A DNA stretch of 64,000 nucleotides from Pontibacter populi (GTDB lineage Bacteria; Bacteroidota; Bacteroidia; Cytophagales; Hymenobacteraceae), in the NCBI RefSeq assembly GCF_019336435.1, contig NZ_JAHWXQ010000002.1:868001-932000 (forward strand), in the 5' to 3' direction. Position numbers and translations under genes: made by a program. The notes beneath the pieces are model-generated. The model saw only the letters and a program-made list of their open reading frames with translations, was not told where the DNA came from and did no database searches. Positions 28,119 to 36,657 of this stretch are shown piece by piece (the stretch's first letter is position 1; the number at the start of each line of letters is the position of its first letter).

Positions 28119-29036
28119 TTATTTGATCTCAATAATTCGTTCTTCGAAGGCTAAAATATTATCAGCCCATACCTCTTTAATTTCTGAACTATAGATTATC
28201 CACCCGGAACCGTGAATACGGGCTACCGTCCTGGTTTCGTTTTGTAGAGCTGGTATTTTACTTAAATCAGGCGATTTCGTATTTGCTGATTTTGCCATTT
28301 TCTGCATATAATTAACAGTAGCAGTGGTAAGTTGTTCACTGTCTATAGTTTGCCACATCCTAATCACAGCATCGTTGTCCTCTTCATTAATTTCATCTAA
28401 AACAATGGATACATCGGCAATAAAAGGCTTACTGCCATATAGGTTAGGAACTTCTAATTGTCCTGTAACTTCCTTACCCAGCTGGTATTTAGCACCGTGG
28501 TAAGTATAAAACTGTTGAATATCTTTAATTGCTGCAGACTCAATGGCTTGTTTTGTGGTAAAAGTACTTTCTACCTGATCTGTGATTGCTGTAATATTTG
28601 GTATGTGTTTAAACTGCTTTTTAAGGTGAGCCGCACCACGTTTCATTTCATTTCTGATCTCTTCCCAATTTACAACTTCCTTAAAAGCACCCATTTCATC
28701 CGTTTTAATTATTACTTTCAGGTTCTCAGATATTTTGGCCAGTTCTTTGGTAAATTGGTTATCAGTATTCATTTCGATGCCCCGATATACCCACTCTATA
28801 GTATAAGAGCTAGCTGTGGAGTCTTTTATAGTTATATCAACTTCGTATTTCGTGAATTCGCGTTTGGTGGTATCCGTTCCGGTAACCTTGAAGGATTCAC
28901 TTGTGATGACATAGGTCTGTGTTTCGTTTTTATCCCAGTAACCTATAACCTGCATCGTAGAGTCCTCTATATTGATCTGGGCAAATGTGGTGAAGGATGT
29001 AAGAAAGGCAAAGGCTAAAAGTAAAAGTTGTTTCAT
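28119..29036 (-). CDS. Exported protein of unknown function
   Basis: A 305-residue protein with a clear signal peptide (MKQLLLLAFAFLTSFTTFAQ) and no lipobox or anchor. The mature part is a mixed alpha/beta sequence with strands such as YVITSESFKV and ITIKDSTASSYTIEW, compatible with a periplasmic or surface beta-rich fold. No motif is recognised. It has the same signal-peptide start (MKQLLLL) as the next gene upstream, and both belong to a run of same-strand exported proteins between 28.1 and 32.1 kb. The gaps of 70-90 bp suggest loose co-transcription. Start chosen at the signal peptide. Confidence 0.7.
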   Translation of the reverse strand: MKQLLLLAFAFLTSFTTFAQINIEDSTMQVIGYWDKNETQTYVITSESFKVTGTDTTKREFTKYEVDITIKDSTASSYTIEWVYRGIEMNTDNQFTKELAKISENLKVIIKTDEMGAFKEVVNWEEIRNEMKRGAAHLKKQFKHIPNITAITDQVESTFTTKQAIESAAIKDIQQFYTYHGAKYQLGKEVTGQLEVPNLYGSKPFIADVSIVLDEINEEDNDAVIRMWQTIDSEQLTTATVNYMQKMAKSANTKSPDLSKIPALQNETRTVARIHGSGWIIYSSEIKEVWADNILAFEERIIEIK

Positions 29037-29075
29037 AAAAGGTAATTGAAAGTAGGTTGATTAATAGTAGCAGCA

Positions 29076-29114
29076 GGTTACTTTATAGTTGGTTACTTTA
29101 TAGTTGGTTACTTT
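29076..29114. repeat. 15-bp tandem repeat containing the TATAGTT half-site
   Basis: GGTTACTTTATAGTT occurs at 29076-29090 and again at 29091-29105, followed by a partial third copy (29106-29114). The array overlaps the stop codon of the gene ending at 29108. Confidence 0.85.
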
Positions 29115-29695
29115 TTTAAAGTAATGGAAGGAAGTTCAGCAGAGATCATTTCTTTCATATGATTCACTCTATCAGTTTTCAGGTTCTTCAGGAAAGGAAT
29201 GATCGCATCGCCGTAGCTTCTGTTTGAGTAGGCATACACCAGAATAGCTTTCTTGCCTGCTCCGGTTTCTACTTGTTTGTAGCGGTACACATTAAATTCA
29301 GCTATAGTTACTTTATCGTTTTTGCTTTCGCTTACTATAAAATCAACTATAAACTCTTTTCCATCCGGACTTTCGTTTACCTGGTAGTTGCTAAGCTCAT
29401 CGGTTTGTTTTCGTTTCTCCAGTTCCTGCACTTTCAGGGCCACTGCTTCCTCAGCAGCTATGTCTGTATCCAGCACATGGATGGTCAGCATCTGGTTAAA
29501 ACTTTCGAGCTTCTCCCCTCTGGGCAGGTACTCTTGTATGTAGTAAATATCACTAGGCTTGTCTGTCCAGGCTAGTTCAAACTTGGCCTTGTTAAACTTC
29601 AGTGGCCCTTTCACTGACAGCCTCTCTACAGCATTATCAGATACAAAAGTGAAAGAGAAAAGGAAAATGGATAGAAGGAGTAAAAGTTGTTTCAT
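29108..29695 (-). CDS. Exported protein of unknown function
   Basis: A 195-residue protein with an N-terminal signal peptide (MKQLLLLLSIFLFSFTFVS). The mature part has a repeating strand-helix pattern (FELAWTDKPSDIYYIQEYLP, EFIVDFIVSESKNDKVTI) but no catalytic motif. It lies in the run of reverse-strand exported proteins, 28 bp downstream of the 174-residue gene. Its 3' end runs into a 15-bp tandem repeat. Function unknown. Confidence 0.7.
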   Translation of the reverse strand: MKQLLLLLSIFLFSFTFVSDNAVERLSVKGPLKFNKAKFELAWTDKPSDIYYIQEYLPRGEKLESFNQMLTIHVLDTDIAAEEAVALKVQELEKRKQTDELSNYQVNESPDGKEFIVDFIVSESKNDKVTIAEFNVYRYKQVETGAGKKAILVYAYSNRSYGDAIIPFLKNLKTDRVNHMKEMISAELPSITLKK

Positions 29696-29723
29696 GAAAT
29701 GTGAAGGAAAGGTAGAAATGTGA

Positions 29724-30248
29724 TCAATATTTTAAACTGGAAGCGATCTTTTCGAACAGTGGCTTATAAGTGTTAAAGTTGTCTGATATTGTAACCATAG
29801 TTAACACTAGTATCCTGCCACCATTATTTGTGAAAAGAACATAGTTATGCATATTTTCACCACTATGTTTGTTTTTATGCGTTTCAATCAGCCATTTATA
29901 GTTTCGATTATTTAGAGTTATTTCGCCTTCCTCTTTAACTTTAAAAGAAGAGCTATTAGCTCTCAAACTTTCCAGAAAAAGCTTGTATGATTTCGTTAAG
30001 TCTTTCTCGTCTTTGTTGAGCAGGAAAATATTAAAGTTCTCCCTCGGTACATCAGTAGTATCCGTTTTCTGCCTCAAGGCAACAAAATCTACACTTTTAT
30101 TCTGAGGAACCCCATAAAGCCAACCTTCAGGTACTCCTATCTCAAAGTTGTTAACGGTATCACGCACCATGATCAGGTTCTGGCCTAAACAGAAGCCTGG
30201 CATCAGAACAACCAGTAAAAATATAAGTCTCTTTATTTGTAGTATCAT
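29724..30248 (-). CDS. Exported PsbP/DcrB-like protein
   Basis: A 174-residue protein with a signal peptide ending CLGQ. The remaining sequence (NNFEIGVPEGWLYG..., FNIFLLNKDEKDLTKSYKLF, NRNYKWLIETH..., GGRILVLTMVT) has the order of strands and the closing YKPLFEKIASSLK helix seen in PsbP/DcrB (DUF1795-like) domains. That assignment is by pattern and is moderate. The partner and role are unknown. It sits between other exported proteins on the same strand. Confidence 0.65.
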   Translation of the reverse strand: MILQIKRLIFLLVVLMPGFCLGQNLIMVRDTVNNFEIGVPEGWLYGVPQNKSVDFVALRQKTDTTDVPRENFNIFLLNKDEKDLTKSYKLFLESLRANSSSFKVKEEGEITLNNRNYKWLIETHKNKHSGENMHNYVLFTNNGGRILVLTMVTISDNFNTYKPLFEKIASSLKY

Positions 30249-30341
30249 AACAATGCTTTTCTACTTCTCACTGCCCTTTTTAGTGGTTGTAAATACTCCA
30301 GGATCAGTTAGTTGGCCATATAAAACCTTAACAAGAACTTT

Positions 30342-31193
30342 TCATTTGCTGATTTTAACCAGTTGGCTTGACTTTGTTTTAGTGTCTGCTACAATCTTAA
30401 AGTTGTTCATATTCATGGTCATTTGCATAACCAGATCAGACTCATGTTTCATTGTGTACTTATGTTCCATATCATATTCGGATGTGCCTGTACCCGAACC
30501 TGTAGCTGTTACATCAGATTGCTCTACCACCATATCCAACTGAACTGTCTGCACAATATCAAACAAAGCTAATTTGTTCTTAATGTCTTTTAATTTATAA
30601 GTTGTATTGATAGTTATTTTAACCGGCTCCATGCCAGCTATAGGTATGGCCATTGGCAACTTCTGTGTAAAATCGTCCCCGATCTTCATAGGCTTATCAG
30701 GAAACTTTATTTGATTCTGCACATTTTCTAAACTAGCTTTCAGTGTATACCTTAAACTTTCATTCAGTTTGGTACTGATCAATGTATCAATTACAAATTG
30801 ATTAGCAGCATTATAGTTACCTTTTACAACCAAGCCGGAAATCGGGCTTTCTTCTTCGGTTGTTTTACCGTTGCCAACGTTTATGGTAGTTGCTTTATCG
30901 TAGTTTATAGTAGCCGGAAAGCTTTTGTCTTCACGAATAGCTCCTGTTATGATGGTAGAAACCATGCTGCTTTTATTCTCCGTCAGCATCGGAAGCTGAA
31001 CCCCGTTAGCCTTTATCTTTGCAAGTATCTCCTCTGAAGCTTCAATATTCATTTCAGATAAAGTATGACTCTCTACAGTAGTGATATACTTCGTATCAGG
31101 CAGAAATTTATTTGATAATACTACTTCCTTTTTTTGAGCAAAGGCTATAGTTGCAGAAACGATGAGTAACTGAAGTAAAAAGAGTATTTTCAT
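30342..31193 (-). CDS. Exported protein of unknown function
   Basis: A 283-residue protein with a signal peptide (residues 1-19, ending TIAFAQ) and no membrane anchor. The mature part is beta-rich with regular strands (KYITTVESHTLSEMNI, GDDFTQKLPMAIPIAG, KITINTTYKLKDI) and resembles the 28.1-kb protein in general layout: an opening T/YITTVES-type strand and a closing MKHESD-type strand set. Distant paralogy is possible but not proven. It is followed 93 bp later by the 174-residue gene. Confidence 0.68.
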   Translation of the reverse strand: MKILFLLQLLIVSATIAFAQKKEVVLSNKFLPDTKYITTVESHTLSEMNIEASEEILAKIKANGVQLPMLTENKSSMVSTIITGAIREDKSFPATINYDKATTINVGNGKTTEEESPISGLVVKGNYNAANQFVIDTLISTKLNESLRYTLKASLENVQNQIKFPDKPMKIGDDFTQKLPMAIPIAGMEPVKITINTTYKLKDIKNKLALFDIVQTVQLDMVVEQSDVTATGSGTGTSEYDMEHKYTMKHESDLVMQMTMNMNNFKIVADTKTKSSQLVKISK

Positions 31194-31238
31194 TTTAAAA
31201 TGGTAAAATGGGGCTGGGCTAATAAAAGATGTAAGATT

Positions 31239-32144
31239 TTACTCAAAGGTCTTTGTTACACTTTGGGTTTTGCTTGCTATACCAATATCGTAGCCATAAA
31301 ACAGTGTTATTGATACCAAATCCACATTTCTCGATTCAGGAAGCTCATTCTGGATTATCTCATAAAACTCCTCAAAGTAGCTCGATTCTGTATTAGAGGC
31401 TTCACTTTTCTTATCAATTCTCACTTTTAAGCTTATGGAAGTATAAGTGCGCGAGTCCTCGCCCAAATGGCTGACTGTAGTAGTATTAGAGTTTATTCCA
31501 TTTACAGTCAACACACCATCTTTTTGCTCAATTATCTCCTTAACTGAAAGCATTTGCGCTATTGTATTCTGGGCAAGCCTCTGATATACTCCCATGCTAA
31601 GCAGTAAAATTGAAATAACAGCTATCGGCATTATCTTTTTGGTGGTTCTGTCATTCTGTTCTCTAAGCTCAAATTCAGATACTTCGCTAAACGTAACTAT
31701 ACTTGAAGCCAGAATATCGTGTAAGCTCCTTCTGGAATTGTTAACGAGGGTAAAGTAAATGGATATAAGAATAGTTAATGTCAGCAGCATAGCCAAGATC
31801 AGCATCCCGTTACCCATACTTGAGATCATTTCTACATTCATGACGGGGAAGAACAAAATAAAAGCCCTCAAAAAAGAACTTCCTAATGTCAGGTATTCCC
31901 CTTGCGGGTCAGTTACTTTTATGCCCATAAATCTCTTACCTATTGTCTGCCCATTCCTTGACTGGCAAATTGCGAAATAGCTAATAACTATAGCGCTGCC
32001 AAACAGTGTCCCATACTGGCCCAGCGCAACGTAAAACGATTCCAGAAAAAACCCTGACAGGTAACCTAAAATCCCCAGGAGGATAAAATCTATCGCGAGG
32101 GCCAATAATCTTTTAAACACTGATGGTCTTAAACTCTTATCCAT
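31239..32144 (-). CDS. RDD-family membrane protein with extracytoplasmic domain
   Basis: A 301-residue protein. The first 150 residues form an RDD domain: FKRLLALAIDFILLG with the Arg-Asp pattern, GQTIGKRFMGIKV between helices, and a third helix ending in SRRSLHDILASSIV. A fourth helix at about 168-188 is followed by a soluble C-terminal region of about 110 residues. RDD proteins sit in the inner membrane; their roles are poorly defined, although some are linked to ion homeostasis. It is the first gene of the run of exported proteins. Confidence 0.8.
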   Translation of the reverse strand: MDKSLRPSVFKRLLALAIDFILLGILGYLSGFFLESFYVALGQYGTLFGSAIVISYFAICQSRNGQTIGKRFMGIKVTDPQGEYLTLGSSFLRAFILFFPVMNVEMISSMGNGMLILAMLLTLTILISIYFTLVNNSRRSLHDILASSIVTFSEVSEFELREQNDRTTKKIMPIAVISILLLSMGVYQRLAQNTIAQMLSVKEIIEQKDGVLTVNGINSNTTTVSHLGEDSRTYTSISLKVRIDKKSEASNTESSYFEEFYEIIQNELPESRNVDLVSITLFYGYDIGIASKTQSVTKTFE

Positions 32145-32206
32145 TCTGATATTCTGCTATATTAACTTAACTCAATATACCAAAAATCCCTCAGCAACCA
32201 ACTACA

Positions 32207-32254
32207 AAAAAATTGCCGCACCCACCTTAGCTTAAAGCCTTGGCAAGTGCGGCA
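32207..32254 (-). terminator. Terminator after the 132-residue acidic protein
   Basis: On the reverse strand TGCCGCAC (32254-32247) pairs with GTGCGGCA (32221-32214) and is followed by a run of seven T. It ends the gene at 32281 and insulates the RDD gene. Confidence 0.8.
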
Positions 32255-32280
32255 ACTATAAAAATCTATAGGTTATAGTG

Positions 32281-32679
32281 TTATTCGGCAGTCCAGAGTA
32301 CGCGCTCCTGGTCTGAGAGAATGAGCAGTACGCGCGGCGGGTTAGCAACCAGTACCAAACGCATCTCTACTCCCGGAAACTTATCAGACTCTACCCAAAC
32401 ACCTTCACTCTCTTCGCCTTCTTCCAGTTCTTTGCCGTCCAGTGAGCTTGCTATGTAAGCAGTTGGCAATAAGATGTCGGCATCTGATTTAATTTTACCG
32501 TGTACATCTTCCAGCACATCTTCCAGGTAATCGCCGTACGTTTCGTTAAAGTCATCTTCCATATCGTGCAGCTGCTCTTCCATATCGTCGTAGCGTGCGT
32601 CGTTATAGTCCAGCTTATTCAGCTCACTCTTCTTTTCTAAGATGGCAATCAGGTCTTTGTTCAGCGTATCTGCGTTCAT
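32281..32679 (-). CDS. Acidic cytoplasmic protein of unknown function
   Basis: A 132-residue protein without a signal peptide or membrane segment. The first half is highly acidic and helical (DARYDDMEEQLHDMEDDFNE), likely a coiled coil; the second half is beta-rich (GVEMRLVLVANPPRVLLIL). No known domain is recognised. Upstream on the reverse strand, TTTG followed after 20 nt by CAACTTTG (one base off TAnnTTTG) could be its promoter. It is monocistronic with its own terminator. Confidence 0.65.
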   Translation of the reverse strand: MNADTLNKDLIAILEKKSELNKLDYNDARYDDMEEQLHDMEDDFNETYGDYLEDVLEDVHGKIKSDADILLPTAYIASSLDGKELEEGEESEGVWVESDKFPGVEMRLVLVANPPRVLLILSDQERVLWTAE

Positions 32680-32825
32680 AGCTTTATTTCATTTTTACAA
32701 AGTTGAAAACATGATGTAGTAATTGCAAACATTATAGATGATAATTTGCACGCCAGCCTTTCCGGTTTTGTTAAAACTATAAAAGCTGTATTTTTACGTA
32801 ATACTTTTAAACTTTACTACAGACT

Positions 32826-33950
32826 ATGACTACCAACACATTAGCATCCGAAACTATAGTTAAAGATATTCTGCCTTTGAACGGCACCGATCACATTGAG
32901 TTTTATGTGGGTAATGCCAAGCAGGCAGCACATTTTTACCAGACTGCTTTCGGTTTTAAACTGGTAGCGTATGCTGGCCCTGAGACTGGTGTTCGCGACC
33001 GCGCTTCCTACGTTATTCAGCAGGAAAAAGTACGCCTGGTGTTAACCACTGCCATTAACCCGGATTCGGAAATTGCGCAGCATGTGCACCAGCACGGCGA
33101 TGGGGTTAAAGTTTTAGCCCTGTGGGTAGATGATGCCGAAGAGTCTTTCCGTGGTACGGTAGCGCGTGGCGCAAAGCCGGCTATGGAGCCTAAAACTATA
33201 ACCGATGAGTTTGGTGAAGTAAAAGTAGCCTCTATCCATACCTATGGCGAGACCATCCACACGTTTGTGGAGCGCAAAAACTATAACGGCGTGTTTATGC
33301 CAGGTTATGTTGAGCGCACGTCTGAACTGATGGTGGAGCCGGTTGGCCTTAAATATGTAGACCACTGCGTAGGCAATGTGGAGTTGGGTAAAATGAACGA
33401 TTGGGTAAAGTTCTACGAAGATGTGATGGGCTTTAAACTGCTCCTTACCTTCGACGACGAAGACATCAGCACTGAATATTCGGCACTTATGTCTAAAGTA
33501 GTCTCAAACGGAAACGGCTATATCAAATTCCCAATAAACGAACCGGCTGAAGGTAAGAAAAAGTCTCAGATTGACGAGTACCTTGAGTTTTACCGTGGCC
33601 CGGGTGTACAGCACATTGCTGTTGCAACCAACGATATTCTGCACACAGTTTCTGAGTTGCGCCGCCGTGGAGTAGAATTCCTGAAAGTACCGGAAGTTTA
33701 TTACGAAGACCTGCTCGAGCGCATCGGTCACATTGACGAAGACATGGCTGACCTGCGTAAACTTAACATACTGGTTGACCGCGACGACGAAGGGTATCTG
33801 CTGCAGATCTTCACGAAACCGGTGGAAGACAGACCAACTGTATTTTATGAGATCATTCAGCGTAAAGGAGCCAAGTCGTTCGGTAAAGGCAACTTCAAAG
33901 CATTGTTCGAAGCTATTGAGCGCGAGCAGGCCCTGCGCGGTAACCTTTAA
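32826..33950 (+). CDS. hppD: 4-hydroxyphenylpyruvate dioxygenase
   Basis: Fe(II) dioxygenase that converts 4-hydroxyphenylpyruvate to homogentisate in tyrosine breakdown. Two vicinal-oxygen-chelate domains are visible: DHIEFYVGNAKQAAHFY at about 20 and YVDHCVGNVELGKMNDWV at about 178. The iron ligands are the His of VDHCVG, the His of GVQHIAV and the Glu of the FYEIIQR block near the C-terminus. Length is 374 residues, as usual. No homogentisate dioxygenase or fumarylacetoacetase gene is adjacent, so the rest of the pathway is elsewhere. It overlaps none of its neighbours and ends in a strong terminator. Confidence 0.94.
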   Translation: MTTNTLASETIVKDILPLNGTDHIEFYVGNAKQAAHFYQTAFGFKLVAYAGPETGVRDRASYVIQQEKVRLVLTTAINPDSEIAQHVHQHGDGVKVLALWVDDAEESFRGTVARGAKPAMEPKTITDEFGEVKVASIHTYGETIHTFVERKNYNGVFMPGYVERTSELMVEPVGLKYVDHCVGNVELGKMNDWVKFYEDVMGFKLLLTFDDEDISTEYSALMSKVVSNGNGYIKFPINEPAEGKKKSQIDEYLEFYRGPGVQHIAVATNDILHTVSELRRRGVEFLKVPEVYYEDLLERIGHIDEDMADLRKLNILVDRDDEGYLLQIFTKPVEDRPTVFYEIIQRKGAKSFGKGNFKALFEAIEREQALRGNL

Positions 33951-34013
33951 ACTATAAACAAAGTATAGAAGCCCGTGAATATTCGGGCATGATGCTTTAA
34001 CCATACTCATAAG

Positions 34014-34070
34014 ATCACACCAGTTCTTTCAGATGTGCATCTGGCACCGAAAAGGCTGGTGTGATTTTTT
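34014..34070 (+). terminator. Terminator downstream of HPPD
   Basis: ATCACACCAG (34014-34023) pairs with CTGGTGTGAT (34056-34065), followed by six T. An inner hairpin, CAGATG/CATCTG, sits within the loop. A smaller GCCCG/CGGGC hairpin precedes it near 33971. Confidence 0.85.
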
Positions 34071-34227
34071 GTGAGATACTGCCTGAACTTTTGCTGGCCC
34101 GGATTTGCAATCATATTGCCCTCATTCGTGTCCCGCTAGCGAGGGTAAATTCAATTAATTATCGCAGCAAACTATAGCTGCACTAAAACCAACTATAAAT
34201 TACGTTACAATACCATACTGTAAGACT

Positions 34228-35961
34228 ATGATCGAACCAGCTATACAACAAAAAATAAATTCCTGGCTTAGCGGCAACTACGACGAAGCTACCAAAACTG
34301 AAATTAACGGCTTGCTGGAGCGCAACGAACACGAGTCGCTGTCAGATGCGTTTTACAAAGACCTGGAGTTTGGCACCGGCGGACTGCGCGGTATTATGGG
34401 CGCAGGTAGCAACCGCATGAACCGTTATACCCTTGGCATGGCTACACAGGGCCTGTGCAACTACCTGAAGCAGAATTTCCCGGGTGAGCGTGTAAAGGTT
34501 GCTATTGCTCACGATAGCCGCAACAATTCACCGGAGTTTGCCCGCATTGCTGCCGACATTTTCTCGGCTAACGATATTGAAGTATACCTGTTCCAGGCCC
34601 TTCGCCCTACTCCGCAGCTTTCGTTTGCTATTCGCCATTTAGGTTGCCAGAGCGGTGTGGTGGTTACAGCGTCACATAACCCGAAAGAATACAACGGCTA
34701 CAAAGTATACTGGAACGATGGTGCGCAGGTAACTGCTCCACACGACAAGAACATCATCGCTGAAGTAAACAAAATCACCAGCATTGATGAAGTGAAGTTT
34801 GAGCCGAAACCAAACAACATCCACCTGCTGGGTCCGGAGATGGACGAAGCGTACATTACAAAAGTGCTTGGCTTGTCGGTTTCGCATGAGGCGATCAGGC
34901 GCCAGCACGACCTGAAGATCGTTTACACGCCGCTGCACGGTACAGGTATTACGCTGGTGCCGGAAGTGTTACAGCGTTTCGGATTCAGCAATGTAACTAT
35001 AGTTGATGAGCAGGCTGAACCGAACGGCAACTTCCCGACAGTCGTTTACCCGAATCCGGAAGAAAAGGAAGCCATGACGCTGGCCCTGAACAAAGCCATT
35101 GAAATTGACGCTGACCTGGTAATGGCCACTGATCCTGACTCAGATCGTGTTGGTATAGCCGTGCGTAACCTCAAAGGCGAATTCGTGCTGCTGAACGGTA
35201 ACCAGACCGGTGCCCTACTCATAAACTACCTGCTACAGGCATGGCAGAAAGCCGGAAAACTAACAGGCAAAGAGTTCATCGTTAAAACTATAGTTACCAC
35301 CGACCTGATCATCGACATTGCCGAGAGCTATGGCGTAAAGCACTACGAAACACTTACCGGCTTTAAGTACATCGCTGAGAAGATTCGTGAGGTGGAAGGC
35401 AAAGAAGTTTACATTGGCGGCGGCGAGGAAAGCTACGGTTATATGATCGGTGATTTTGTGCGCGACAAAGACGGCATCTCAGCCTGCGCCCTGATCGCAG
35501 AGATGGCTGCTGTTGCAAAAGACAACGGGCAGAGCCTGTTCGAGATGATGGTGGATATGTACGAAAAGTATAATTTCTACAAAGAAGAGCTGGTATCGTT
35601 CACTAAAAAAGGACAACGCGGCGCCGAAGAAATTCAGCAGATGATGGCCGACATGCGCGCTAATCCGCCACAAACTATAGCCGGTTCTAAAGTTGTAGAG
35701 ATAAGCGACTTTAAACTAAGTGCACGCAGAAACCTTGTTTCTGGCGAGATCAGTCAACTTGGCCTGGAAAGCTCAAATGTGTTGCAATACATGACCGAAG
35801 ATGGCAGTAAAATTTCTGCCCGTCCATCCGGTACAGAGCCTAAGATTAAGTTTTACATCAGCGTAAATGAGCCATTGGCATCTACAGTAGATTATGATTC
35901 AGTGGAGCAAAAACTGAATGCTAAAATAGAGCAGATTCTGGTTGATCTTAAACTGAAGTAA
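34228..35961 (+). CDS. Phosphoglucomutase/phosphomannomutase
   Basis: Alpha-D-phosphohexomutase of 577 residues, the long form. Blocks in order: FGTGGLRGIMG near 48, the phosphoserine loop TASHNPKEYNG with Ser149, the metal loop DPDSDR near 305, the sugar-specificity loop GGEESYGY and the phosphate loop RPSGTEPKIKF near the C-terminus. It interconverts glucose-1-phosphate and glucose-6-phosphate, or the mannose or pentose equivalents; the GEESYGY loop favours glucose. Glucose-1-phosphate links it to the glucan and trehalose genes further right, although it is not in their operons. The gene has its own terminator. Confidence 0.92.
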   Translation: MIEPAIQQKINSWLSGNYDEATKTEINGLLERNEHESLSDAFYKDLEFGTGGLRGIMGAGSNRMNRYTLGMATQGLCNYLKQNFPGERVKVAIAHDSRNNSPEFARIAADIFSANDIEVYLFQALRPTPQLSFAIRHLGCQSGVVVTASHNPKEYNGYKVYWNDGAQVTAPHDKNIIAEVNKITSIDEVKFEPKPNNIHLLGPEMDEAYITKVLGLSVSHEAIRRQHDLKIVYTPLHGTGITLVPEVLQRFGFSNVTIVDEQAEPNGNFPTVVYPNPEEKEAMTLALNKAIEIDADLVMATDPDSDRVGIAVRNLKGEFVLLNGNQTGALLINYLLQAWQKAGKLTGKEFIVKTIVTTDLIIDIAESYGVKHYETLTGFKYIAEKIREVEGKEVYIGGGEESYGYMIGDFVRDKDGISACALIAEMAAVAKDNGQSLFEMMVDMYEKYNFYKEELVSFTKKGQRGAEEIQQMMADMRANPPQTIAGSKVVEISDFKLSARRNLVSGEISQLGLESSNVLQYMTEDGSKISARPSGTEPKIKFYISVNEPLASTVDYDSVEQKLNAKIEQILVDLKLK

Positions 35962-35989
35962 TATCACTTGTTTGCTTATTACATGGCTG

Positions 35990-36030
35990 AATGGCTGAAA
36001 CTATAGTTCGGCTGTTCAGCCATTTGCTTT
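35990..36030 (+). terminator. Terminator after the phosphohexomutase, with the palindrome in its loop
   Basis: AATGGCTGAA (35990-35999) pairs perfectly with TTCAGCCATT (36015-36024). The loop holds most of the AACTATAGTT copy at 35999-36008, and T-rich sequence follows. Confidence 0.65.
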
Positions 36031-36072
36031 TATGCTTTTAAAACCTTTTGCGCTGATTCTTATTAATAAAGT

Positions 36073-36657
36073 ATGAACGATCTTTTTTCGACTATAAGTC
36101 ACGTTATCCGCACCCGCCGCACTACCAAGCCGCCAAAAATGAACGGGCAGAAAATTCCGGATGAGCAGATAAACCAGCTACTGGAACTTGCTGACTGGGC
36201 TCCGACACATGGCCACACCGAACCCTGGCGTTTTATAGTTTATGCTGGCCCCAGCAAAGCCCGGTTCTGCCAGCAGCACGCCGAACTATACCAACAGCAA
36301 ACACCGGAGGAGAAATACCAGCCCGAGAAGTATGAAAAGCTACTGCACATGGGTGACCTAGCTTCGCATGTTATAGTTGCTTACTTGCGCCGTGGAGATC
36401 TGCCAAAGATTCCGGTACTCGAGGAAATTGCTGCTACATCCTGTGCCATACAAAACCTATTACTCGGTGCCTCAGCTTTAGGCATCGCCAGTTACTGGGG
36501 CTCCGGCGGCATGGCCTACCACCCCACTATGAAAGAAATGCTACAACTGCGCGAAGAAGATGTGGTACTGGGCATTTTATACCTGGGCTACGCTGAAAAT
36601 CCGGCTCATGAAGGAAAGAGGAATATACCGTTGAGTGAGAAGGTGGAGTGGGCCTGA
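36073..36657 (+). CDS. Nitroreductase-family protein
   Basis: An FMN-dependent oxidoreductase of 194 residues. The N-terminal RTRRTTKPP and the WAPTHGHTEPWRF block bind FMN phosphate and ring; CAIQNLLLGASALGIASYWGSG is the conserved helix, and VVLGILYLGY closes the fold. Members reduce nitro compounds, flavins or enones with NAD(P)H, and the physiological substrate is unknown. It is most like the small YdjA-type nitroreductases. It lies downstream of the phosphohexomutase behind a terminator, so it is probably transcribed separately. A repeat-rich non-coding region follows. Confidence 0.88.
   Translation: MNDLFSTISHVIRTRRTTKPPKMNGQKIPDEQINQLLELADWAPTHGHTEPWRFIVYAGPSKARFCQQHAELYQQQTPEEKYQPEKYEKLLHMGDLASHVIVAYLRRGDLPKIPVLEEIAATSCAIQNLLLGASALGIASYWGSGGMAYHPTMKEMLQLREEDVVLGILYLGYAENPAHEGKRNIPLSEKVEWA

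Noticed and set aside
28458..29018. Forward ORF of 186 codons antisense to an exported protein gene
   Set aside because: The reverse-strand reading has a clear signal peptide and covers the same DNA; the forward one is Phe/Cys-rich without domains.
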